Shown here: piece by piece, positions 11,547 through 21,103 of the stretch
How positions within the stretch are numbered: position 1 is the first letter of the stretch
How the letters are laid out: every line of letters starts with the position of its first letter
Source of the DNA: Pelomyxa schiedti
Taxonomy: Eukaryota; Evosea; Pelobiontida; Pelomyxidae
Reading direction: 5' to 3'
Assembly: GCA_020536535.1 (NCBI GenBank)
Contig: JAHLWZ010000842.1
Location: 1 to 64,000, forward strand
Length of the DNA stretch: 64,000 nt
Program-made: the position numbers and the translations under genes
The notes under the pieces: generated by a model
The model's database searches: none
Seen by the model: the letters and a program-made list of their open reading frames with translations, nothing else
What the model was told of the DNA's origin: nothing

Positions 11547-13783
11547 TTAGATTAGTGTGCTTAACTTTGTAGGTTTTATTGTTGTTTTGTATATACCCAT
11601 AGATTTCAATGCTCCACAAGCCTTTTCGATAGCCTATGGTGCTGGTTAGACACTGTTAAACAGTACAGTGGCGTTCTTAGAAAGAGAAATGCGGAAGGAA
11701 ATACCTCGACAAGTATCGCTGGCAGTAGCTTATCACCACGTGGGACGGTAAGTAACGGTTTGAGCACCGACTGCTGCTCCTCCAGAGTGGAATGAAACAT
11801 GTCGAGGCACCGCTGGACCTCAGCTACATCGGCACCTACAGTCGTGAGATACCGTAGAAGTGGGCTACGCAAAATACCTGACAATTCTTCTCGCGGTTTT
11901 TTATTCAATCCATCTTTGGATACAACATTGGGAGGAGGGCGTTTACGAGAAAGGTTAGTTTCCTTGTAATTGTTTGTTAAAGAGCAGGCAAATGAGTCTA
12001 GAATTACCTGTACACTGGGAGTAATCTCTCTAATTAACTGTCTAAGTAAAGGATTCTTATTTGGAGGTAGTGGTGCTTGTTCTGGTCTATCACAAAACTT
12101 GGGATAGAGAGCTGGACCGAGATTGTCTATCGAAGGCTTTCCTTGGTCACAAGGACCGTTTCGACTGCTGTTTGGATAGTTACAAGATGGTGCACTACTG
12201 AGAGGAAGAGGAATGGTGCCGCGCCAAGTCTGAATCGGTGTCGGTGCTTGTGTTGGTGTTGGTGGGACGGCAGGCGGGCTCCAGAGCGGTGGATTGACGG
12301 TGGAGGGGTGGTTGGTTTGTGTGGATACGGTTGGTTCTACTGAGGGAACTTGTGTAGAAATGGCGGTGGAATCGGTCTTTGCATCCAGCATAGCTGGCGA
12401 GGCACCTCTTTCCACGTGAACAGTCCGAGGACTGATTGCGCGAATCGGCACATGAAGCACTGGGGTTGGCAGAACTCTGGCTGCCTGTGATGGCTGGGAT
12501 GAGGACACTGGGGGTACCGTAGAACCGTTCTCAGCACCAGGAGAATTCGGCCTATGCAAGTTCAGTGAGCGAGAAACCTGGGTTTCTGTAAGTGGCAGAG
12601 CTGCCGGAATTGGAACCGGAACCGCAATTCCCGTGGCGGCACTGCTTTTGCCCGAGTCTGATGGCGAGGAAGCTACAGGGAAGTCTAGCTTTGATAGAGG
12701 TGGAACTGCAGGTCCCCCGTTCTGAGGGGGCTGTTTTGGTGTTGGCTTGGTGACAGAGCGGCCGCTGTTCTCGGGCGGCTGCCTCTGAGTTGTGGTTGAC
12801 GGCTGATTCTGGTTCTGAACATGATTCTGATTCTGGAAGTTGCTCTGCTTCGGCAATTGCTGCTTGCGGGCGGCTGCGCCGGTTTGGACCGGCGATTTCT
12901 TTGGTTGTGTCTGCTGGGGTGATTGCTTTGTCTTTGGCAGCGGTTGTTTGGGTGTGGCTTGTAGGGCTCGAGGAAGAGGGATGTGAAGCGGCGGCGGCAT
13001 CATTTCGGCCGATTTCTGTGCCTCGGGTGGGATTATGGGAAGAGGTGGAGGTGGTGGTGGAGGCGGTGTCTGTTGTTGGGTGGCAGGAGGAGGCGGAGGA
13101 GGAGGAATTTGTCGTGAACCTGGCGGAGGTGGTGCCTGCTGTGGGGAAACAGGGACGGGACCGAATTGTGGGAAAGGGAGAGGGAGCAGAGACTGCGGGG
13201 GAACCTGAGGAGGAATTTGTTGTGTGCCGGCCGGGGGTGGTGTTTGTTGCGGGGAACTGGTAACGACTTGTGGGATAGGGAGAGGGAGTAAGGGCGGGGG
13301 CTGAGTACGCTGCTGCAGTGGAGTTTGAAGTGGTGTTGTATCTCGTGACTGGATACCAATCCGAGAAGACTGATGCGGGGTCAGTGGTGCAGTGCTTGAT
13401 TGGTGGGGGTCCGGAATCAATTGTGGGACAGGAGCCGCGGCGGGTTGGTTTGGCGTGGGCAGCGAGTCTGTCGTCATTGGAGTTGTCGTGGCCTCTGAGT
13501 TGGGTACAGTTTTGCCTGCCATTTTGGCTGCGAGTCTCTTGCGTATCTCGTCGACTGAGATCTTGGTGTCCGGCATGTTGCAGTCCGCAAACGGGTCGTC
13601 GTACATCGTATAAGTGGTCGCATCAGATCCGTCGTCGGCAGTGAGGTCGACCACTTCGGCGCGCCTCACGTCGTTCTTGAGCCACACCAACGTGTCGAGG
13701 CACCTGGCCCTGAACTTCTCCGGCCCAGGACGAGGCCCAGGCGGCAGAGGGGGGGGCGGGGGCGGCGCTTGAGACTGCATCAT
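11547..13783 (-). CDS. Proline-rich protein with SUMO-interaction-like motif
   Basis: ATG ATG at 13783 opens a frame of about 700 residues. A final intron (near 11707-11633) joins AILVE to AIEKACGALKSMGIY and a TAA at 11547. The N-terminus has polyproline, then EVVDLTADD, which fits the hydrophobic core plus acidic flank of SUMO-interaction motifs. The middle is Pro/Gln/Thr-rich and lacks folded-domain signals. The C-terminal 110 residues are predicted helical (LLRYLTTVGADVAEVQRCLDM..., LPAILVEAIEKACGAL) and look like a real small domain that I cannot name. A nuclear scaffold or transcription co-regulator is plausible from composition only. Confidence 0.7.
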
Positions 13784-13976
13784 TTACTTGCTTAACAGCG
13801 AGCAGTGCCGACAATTTTTGTTGATCTGATCTTTTTTCTTTCTATTTTTCTTTTTTTCGTGCAGTTGCGGTCTTTTCTAAACACAAGATTTTTTGGTGAC
13901 CGATTGGAGGACACTAGGGCTTATCTACTCTTCGGATTTGGCCTCCTAATAGGTAGGAGTGAGTGCAAATTTAAGG

Positions 13977-14780
13977 TTAGTGGGGACGAAGAACCGTTGT
14001 AGCAAGTTTGGTTCGCTCCTCGTTGTATCTGGCTTTGTCTTTGGCAGCTAAGTCTTGGAACTTTGTTTTGGCCGATTCAGGGGTCTCTTTCCAAAGGGCA
14101 CCCAGCTTTTTAGTAGTATCTTTTATTGTTGGTGTTAGTGAGGAATTGGAAAGGTATTGAGAACCTTGTGGAGTTAGGCCTGTGCCCTTTAACTTGGGTC
14201 TCTCTTCGTCACCTGCAGGCAGGTTTGTGCTCAGTTTTGAATGTGAGGTGGGTAGGGACTTACAGAAAAACATGTAAGCACTTCGGTTCTTCTTGGGCCC
14301 TGCAGCAGTATTCTTTCTGACCGCCGGTTTCCTTACTTTCTTGGGTGGGGCAGTAGCAGACTCAGTTGTAGTGGTAGGTGCCGTTGTAGAAGTCGCCTCA
14401 GTTGTTGCTGTGGCTGCCTTCCTGCAGGTGTGTGAAGGGGAATTCTATTAGATTAAGAGATGTATACCTAGCTGCTGCCCTGGTTCTCGGTGGTTTAACA
14501 GATTCCTTGGTATCACTAACAATGGGCTTTTGTGGCACAGGCAATTGCGTTCGGGTACGAGGACGCTTAGCAGCAGGGGCAACTGGCTCACTTTTTGGGT
14601 CACTTTTTGGCTCACTTTTTGGTTCACTTTTTTCTGTGGTCAGAGAAGGCTCACTGGCATTCACCTCTGGTGCCGCCAGATTTTGTTGAGATTGAGATTG
14701 AATCTCAGTTGTTTCCACTCTTACAACAGTTTAGTTGTGCTTTGTAAAGAACGTTGAACATACTTATTATCCGCCGACAT
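13977..14780 (-). CDS. HMG-box protein
   Basis: The start at 14780 (MSADNK) joins through a short intron to VETTEIQSQ. An acidic/basic repeat region follows (KSEPKSEPKSDPKSEP near 14585-14630) with PRTRTQ and PPRTRAAAR clusters that look like AT-hook-like DNA-contact patches. The HMG box is split by an intron. KKNRSAYMFFC joins DEERPKLKG, followed by KLGALWKETPESAKTKFQDLAAKDKARYNEE, the classic second and third helices. The box has an insertion of about 20 residues between helix 1 and helix 2 compared with canonical boxes. It probably binds DNA non-specifically as a chromatin architectural protein. Confidence 0.82.
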
Positions 14781-15094
14781 AACTGTGACTCTCGTATTTA
14801 TTTATATTTGTCATGGATCTTGGCATCAAAAAAAAAGTATATAAATGCCAAACGCGCAGGCAACTAACGCCAATCCTCCCTCATGCCAACACCGAAATAG
14901 AACGTAGCCACGTATCGACTGAAAGATCCCAACGCGTCCCACAACGCAAACGGCACAACTACCGATCTGCTAGAGATGAGATCAAAAAAAACCGTTCCAA
15001 CGACATTTCCTTGATGAAGCAGTTCCAGGGGCACTTTTTAAAAGAGAAAAGAAGAGAAATTTTTTTAAAAAAGCCTCTCGCTCAAAACAAAAAA
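14781..15094. promoter_or_regulatory. Shared upstream region of HMG-box and ATP sulfurylase genes
   Basis: 314 bases separate the two divergent start codons. The plus frame upstream of 15095 happens to be open back to 14813. The upstream part (very Lys/Arg-rich) has no family signal, so I treat it as 5' leader rather than protein. Promoters for both directions must lie here unless leaders overlap. Confidence 0.45.
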
Positions 15095-16725
15095 ATGTTG
15101 ACCACCGCATCAGCAGTCACGGCAGCAGCCCTTGGTCGCTTTACCGCATCTACGACACCAAGGAGGAGTGTCCACAAGAACGTGGTTTCCAGATCTCACG
15201 TCGACGCCAATGGCCTCGTTTTGCCCCACGGTGGTTCGCTCAAGTGCTCGCTTCTCGAGGGCCAAGCGAGAGCCGATGCGCTCAAGCGCGCTCAAGGAAT
15301 GAAGCGTATTAATATCGCTTCGCGAGAAAATGGCGACCTCATTATGATGGGAATCGGTGGCTTCAGCCCACTCAATAAGTACGTAGTGACTCGAGCAGTG
15401 TTTGTTTAAACATTCATTAATAATTCTTCTCTTTGTTAGGTTCATGGGACGCGCTGATTGGAAGAGCGTCTGTGAGAAGTTCCTTCTTGCTGATGGCACT
15501 TTCTGGCCCATTCCTATTACAATGAGTGTTGACAAAGACGTGGCTAAGGCCACGAAGAGGTTTTTCCCCCTCGCTCCTCCCATTTTGGTAACCTCACACA
15601 AGGGGTGAGGAGATCGCTCTTTTCTTCAAGCCTCGAAATGAGATAGTTGGCACCATCAAGGTCGATGACGTCTGGGAGATGACTAAAAAGGAGCGTGACT
15701 TTGAGTGTCAAAATGTCTTCACAACATGCGATCCTGAGCACCCTGGTGTTAAGATGGTATGTGAGAACAGTTACTACTTAGTTCTTAAGAAATCTACAGG
15801 TTATGGAGCAAAAAGCATTCAATATGGGTGGCAACATTGTGACATTGAGCGAGGGCGAGTACCCAGAAAAATACAAGGGCATTTACATGCGCCCAGCCGA
15901 AGTACGCCAGAAATTCGCAGCTAGAAAATGGAAGACAATTGCTGCCCTCCAACTGCGCAATCCCATGCACAGGTCGCATGAGTACCTTGCCAAGATTGCT
16001 GCCGAAGTTTGCGATGGTTGTTATTCCAGTCCTGTCCCCTTTGTATTCATCTTCATCTAGGTGTCTTCATTCACTCACTTGTTGGGAATCTTAAGCCAGG
16101 AGATATTCCAGCTGAAGTCCGTGTCAAGTGCATCGATGCGCTTGTCTCCAAGTACTTCGTCCCAGCCAGTGAGTATCATTCACAGTGAGAAACGTCTTTT
16201 AACACAGCGTTTTACCTTAGATGTGATGCAAGGAGGGTATCCTCTGGATATGCGATATGGTGGCCCAAGGGAGGCACTTTTGCATGCCCTGTTCCGCCAA
16301 AACTATGGCTGCAGCCACATGATAATTGGCCGCGACCACGCCGGCGTTGGGAATTACTATGGCCCGTTTGATGCCCATTACATCTTTGATAAGATTCCAA
16401 CTCCAGCGGATCCAAACAAAGCCCTTCAGTGCCAACCAATGCGCATTGACTGGACCTTTTACTGTGTCAAGTGCGACGGAATGGCCTCTCTTAGGACTTG
16501 CCCTCACGAGTGTGTTTCAAATTTACTTCGAACCATCACTTACCTTTTCACAGTAAGAAGGACCGTGTCATAGTCAGTGGAACCATGGTTCGGAAGCTTC
16601 TTTCAGAGAAGGGCGAATTGCCAGACCACTTCGGCCGAACAGAAGTCATCGAAATCCTCCGCAAATACTACGAAAACCTCACCGAGAAAGTAGAGGTCAA
16701 GCTTCACAAGGCTGCCACAATGTGA
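15095..16725 (+). CDS. sat: ATP sulfurylase (sulfate adenylyltransferase), bacterial dissimilatory type
   Basis: Seven exons (15095-15378, 15440-15559, 15603-15756, 15800-16016, 16061-16168, 16221-16509, 16554-16725) join in frame. The enzyme makes adenosine 5'-phosphosulfate from ATP and sulfate. Signatures: [14 protein letters not shown] (ATP-binding QxRNPxHxxHE), [33 protein letters not shown] (the GRDHAG motif) and SGTMVRKLL. There is no APS-kinase domain. The pattern resembles sulfate-reducing bacteria and the Entamoeba/Mastigamoeba enzymes. The first 33 residues ([16 protein letters not shown]..., with RRSVHK) are Ser/Thr/Ala-rich and basic, without acid residues, as expected for a mitochondrion-type targeting presequence. 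Identity is near certain; organelle location is inferred. Confidence 0.95.
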
Positions 16726-17159
16726 TCGTGGAGAAAAAGCCCAAACCAATAGAAGTTCGCACCACCAATCCAAAACCCTTTCTTTTTTTGTGATACCAAC
16801 GAGACAGAGAAACTTTTGTGATTTCCTGATTTTTTTCACCCATAAGTATTGGTGGGGGATTTTCTTGCAGCTAAAAAGAGCTCCGGGAGGGTCCTTGCTC
16901 TGCCCCCACCATCGGATGGGACTGATTGCTCATAACTTGGCGTAACTCGTATGATACTCCCTTATGGGGAGACACTGATACTCCAAGTTGCGGAAAAGCC
17001 TCAAGTTTCTTCAACTGTCAGTTATTGGGTCCGACACCCTTTGGGGGCTGTAAGTTTTTGCTTCATTTTTTTTTTCAATGCACATCCACAACAAGTGTGT
17101 ATCAGATTTCATGTGGGGTCTAACATACTGATGTTTGTGTGCGTTCCTTTGGGATTCCT
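16726..17159. other. Convergent intergenic spacer
   Basis: 434 bases between the ends of ATP sulfurylase and the ankyrin-type gene. T-rich runs and several short open frames occur. None continues either neighbour or resembles a known family. It probably holds both 3' UTRs and poly(A) signals. Confidence 0.5.
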
Positions 17160-19575
17160 CTATAGCTGCATCTCCAACCACAGGCTTGTCAGCCACCTTG
17201 TACCCTCATGCGGAGTGTCAGGCACCATGTCAGCCATTGTGAGTCCCTCCACAGTACGAACTGTGACTTGAATGTGAAGTGGTGAGGCCATGGCAAACTT
17301 CATGAGGTGTTCCTTGAGAAATTCGGCTGTTATGTCCGGAAACACACGCAGTAGCATCTTCCACGTGCTGAGAGACATACTGTTCTCTGGATGAAACCAT
17401 GGAAACCGTTTCACCACTGAGCAGATCTTTTATTTTATAGTTGGGTGAAAGTACAGGGTAATAGAAAATGACCTCGTCCAAGGTTATGTGGAACTTGCGT
17501 ATCAACCACTCGGCGCAATTGGTCTTTTGTCCGTAAAGCAACTCTAACAGCAGGGTATTCTCACATGCCTTGACTTGTTCAACATTCAAGTGAAATCGGT
17601 TGATCAAGTACTTCACGACTTTTCCAGATTTCACATGAACATGGTTTGTCAAACCTTCGGCAACATCTTCTGAAGAGAAGTTCCCATGTGATAACAGCTG
17701 CATTAATTTGGAAACGTTTGCACAGCAAACAGCTTGCTCTACAGCAAGTGGCCTGACAGAAGGGGGAATTGAAAAATTGAGTTTGTCCAGTAGAAGCAAT
17801 ACTGCATTCAACTCGGTGAATTGCAAGTTGTTTTCCACTGCTTCACACACTGCGATTTCACTGAGGATGTGAGGTGCAATTTTCGAAAGGAACCACTCAA
17901 GGCCATTGAAGGAATTGATTTTTGGGAAAATTGAGTTGGCTACACATGGGTCTGCATTCACACTATCCATCACATGGAAGGTCTTTTCCAACCAATCTGC
18001 AATGGAAGTATTGCTGTGATCGAGGGAGTCCTGGAGGCATCTATGGAGTTGTTCCGTTGTTAGTGGTGGTACCGTTATTGGCAACAGGGTATTCAATACT
18101 GACACGTTGTCATGCCTGTTGCCACATGCTGAAATGAATATGTCAGGGGTACATGGCCCAAATCCGTCAGAGGTGAGGAGTGTAGGAAGCCACAGAAGGA
18201 GCTCCAGGCTTTTGGAATTCCTAAGGGCATAGGAGAGATCATTCTCTGTCAGTGGGACAGTGAAATTTTGAACCACCCATTTGAAAGCTTTTTCTTTGTT
18301 GATGTTTAACTTTGGAAGACTTGTAACTGAAAATGACTCCTTAATCCACTGGCACCCTTCTTCCACATCACTCTCGTCCCGTGACGAACATCGAATGAAT
18401 GAGGACAGAATATCTACCCCATCACCTGGGTCCTTTTCCTTACCACAGAACCACTCAGCACACAGCTTCACAATTTCCAAACTTGGGGTTCCAAAGAAGT
18501 CTTCCAAACTCCATGGATCAATATTCATTGCAATTCTGCAGGCAGCCAAAACACAAGTCGAGGACGCCAGCCATTTCACAACATCAACATTGCCCTGTGC
18601 CACAGCACTATGAAATGGTCCAACCAGCTCCCATCCCTCTCGGCCCACGTCAAACGTGGATATCACCCATTTCACAGCATCAACGTGCCCTCCTCTGCAG
18701 GCATCCCACAGTAGGCTTGCAGTGGTAATTGCAGTTGCATCCCTGATGTCATCCAGCATGTCTCCCACTGGCCACGATAGTGGAACACCCCTCCAGCCCT
18801 CCTCATTCCTACCCCCACTCTGCACCAATTCTTGCGCCATGTCAATATGACCACCTGTACATGTTATGGTCATTGATTGGCCCCTGAATGAATTCCAACA
18901 ACATCACGTCGAACTGAACTGAACTCTACAAAGTTGATAACAAACATAAGCACTACAAAGACACACACACACACACACACACACACACCACACACACACC
19001 ACACACACACCACACACACACCACACACACACCACACACACAACACACACACAACACACACACCACACACACACCACACACACACCACACACACACCACA
19101 CACACACACACACACAACACACACACAACACACACACAACACACACACAACACACACACAACACACACACAACACACACACCATAGCATAGACCCCTCAA
19201 TACAGTGAGGCAGTCCTTTCTGTTGTTGTTTTTCGTGCTTTTGTCCTTGCTGTGCAACAGTATCCACCTCAGGCACCTCAGGCTCGCAGCCCTCCCTGCA
19301 CACTTCAACGCGACGTAGCGGGACGTGAACAGGGCCTGCATGTCCGCGTCCTCGTCAGGATCCACGGCGTCCGCGGCAAGCACGGCGCGGCAGGCCCTCG
19401 GCACCAGCGGGAAAAGGGCCTCGGCGAGCCCCAGCGCCCACACGTAGTCGATTATGGGAACGGCCGACGAGCGGCGACGCCGGCCCAGCACAGTCGGGAC
19501 TACGACGTGGTCCCAAACGACACGCGAAACGAGGAGCAACTGCAACACGCCTTCATCCCGTGGCGCACTCTGCAT
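17160..19575 (-). CDS. Ankyrin-type repeat protein
   Basis: The first exon (19575-19182) begins MQSAPRDEGV, followed by LLLVSRVVWDHVVVPTVLGRR and LRCLRWILL. It joins across a 327-base intron (18855-19181) to GGHIDMAQELVQ. The second exon carries degenerate ankyrin units: ACRGGHVDAVKWVIS, AVAQGNVDVVKWLAS, SLEIVKLCAEWF, and later weaker units with WL/WV cores. Such proteins bind other proteins. Near 17400 the frame moves by one base (to SMSLSTWKMLLRVFP...), so another short intron must sit there; I could not place it with a clean GT-AG pair. The end at 17160 is therefore tentative. Confidence 0.7.
18961..19182. repeat. CA/TG microsatellite with interrupted 11-12 base units
   Basis: About 222 bases of (CA)n broken by extra C or A into units such as ACACACACACC and ACACACACAA. 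It lies wholly in the intron of the minus-strand ankyrin gene and directly abuts its 5' splice site: the transcript reads TATG then GTGTGTGTG. The reading frames across it are only artefacts of the repeat. Confidence 0.92.
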
Positions 19576-19692
19576 AGTGTCCCTTCGATCCCGCAGAAAA
19601 AACAAGTTGTTCACGCCACGAAACCAAGACCTCAGGAAACAAACAAAAAAAAAAAAAAAAAAAAAAAAAAACTCGAAGACAATTAACAAGCG
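19576..19692. promoter_or_regulatory. 117-base divergent intergenic region with A28 tract
   Basis: This separates the start codons of the ankyrin-type gene (minus) and the dehydrogenase gene (plus). It contains a run of 28 A at 19644-19671. Rigid poly(dA:dT) tracts exclude nucleosomes in many eukaryotes, so this may mark a shared promoter; that is an inference. Confidence 0.5.
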
Positions 19693-21049
19693 ATGCAACA
19701 AGCGGAAGGCGCGACAAACAACGTGGTGGTGACGCCGCCGGAAGCAACGACGGCAGCGACGTCGGCGGCCGAGGTCCCCACGACCGCGTCGTCTCCGTCG
19801 CTGTCGCCGCCGCCGAGCACCGACCCGACGAGGGCGACGTCGCCCGCGCCGCTGGAGGTGCCGCCGAGCGCGGCCGCGACGTCGGGGACCGCCAAGACGA
19901 CCACGACGACGACGCCGGCGACCACGATGGTGGGGATGCTGAGGGGCAGGGTGGCGTTGGTCACCGGCGCCAGTCGCGGAATCGGCAGGGCTTGTGCCCT
20001 TGCCCTAGCAAAAGTACGTGTCTGTGTGTGTTCGATGGTTGACCTTTGTCATTATTATTATTTTTTTCCTTTTTTTTTTTTTTAGTTCTACTTTTTTCCC
20101 TCTTCCTTTTCGTGACTATTTGTGGGTGACAAGAAGCAAAGTATGGATTATTAATTCTCGTTTAGGCTGGAGCGGACGTGGCTATAAACTACCACTCGAG
20201 AGAGGTGGCGGCACAGGAGACAGCTAGAATGATTAGGGAAGTTGCTCCAGAATCTCGCGTGATTGTTGTGCAGGCTGATGTGGGGAAAGCTGACGCAGTC
20301 AGGGCAATGGTTGCTCAAGTAAACCGCAGGCTTGGCACTATCGGTGTTCTTGTAAATAATGCAGGGATTGCTCCAACCACACCTCCCGATGAAATCACTG
20401 AAGACGATTTTGACTCTGTAATTGAGACCAACTTGAAGGTTATTCATACTACTTTCCCGATTGTACTTACTATTCTCAAGTCTGCATTTTTGCTTTCACA
20501 AGCAGTGATCCCAGGAATGTGCTCCCAAGGCTGGGGAAGGATCATAAACATCACTAGTGTAGCAGCTTACACTGGTGGCGCAGTAGGTGCCCTGAGTTTT
20601 ATATTTATTGGTGCTGTTTTTGAAACACAATTAATCACTATCTTTTCCAGGTCCCCACTATGCCGCATCCAAGGCGGGAATGATAGGCTTGACCAACAGT
20701 TACTCCAATTTGTACGTCAAGGAAGGAATTACAGGTTTTGCCCCCTTTACAATTATCGATAAGTGCATAATTCTCTTCTACCCAACCCAGTTAATGCTGT
20801 TGCCCCCGGACTTGTACTCACAGAGACACAAAGCGATGGTGGAGCATTGGACAAAATGCTACCACTCACTGGTCCAGGAAGATTTGGATTCCCTGAGGAA
20901 GTTGCTCAAGTTGTGGTCATGTTGGCTGGCAATGGATGTAATTCACTCACCCTCTTTTGTGATTCCTCCATTATTTCACTAACAATCACACAAAAAAAGA
21001 TGTCACTGGGCAGACTATAAATGTGGATGGTGGTATTTATAAAAAATGA
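19693..21049 (+). CDS. Short-chain dehydrogenase/reductase (FabG-like)
   Basis: After an 80-residue Thr/Ala/Pro-rich N-terminal extension the SDR fold begins at MLRGRVALVTGASRGIGRA (NAD(P)-binding TGxxxGIG). An intron follows (ALAK to AGADVAINYHS), then VLVNNAGIAP (NNAG), NITSVAAYTGG (catalytic Ser) and, after another intron, HYAASKAG (Tyr and Lys of YxxxK). The end is VNAVAPGLV, DVTGQTINVDGG. This is closest in pattern to 3-oxoacyl-ACP reductases and their relatives; substrate is unknown. The extension could be a targeting or linker region, or translation may begin at the internal MVGM at about 19927. The first exon is very GC-rich compared with the rest. Confidence 0.9.
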
Positions 21050-21103
21050 GGCTTTTTACTGGGTCCTTAAAACTTTTTTTTTATGTTTCTTTGCTTCTTC
21101 CTT

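Noticed and set aside
14813..15094. N-terminal extension of ATP sulfurylase upstream of 15095
   Set aside because: The frame is open but Lys/Arg-rich with poly-A, and the M at 15095 starts a typical presequence. It more likely is 5' leader.
18961..19182. CRISPR-like repeat array
   Set aside because: The units are 11-12 bases of a dinucleotide repeat with no spacers, in an intron of a eukaryotic gene.
18904..19303. Val/Cys-rich and Thr/His-rich frames across the CA array
   Set aside because: All three frames on both strands stay open simply because CA/TG repeats contain no stop codon. Splicing joins the flanking ankyrin exons neatly without them.
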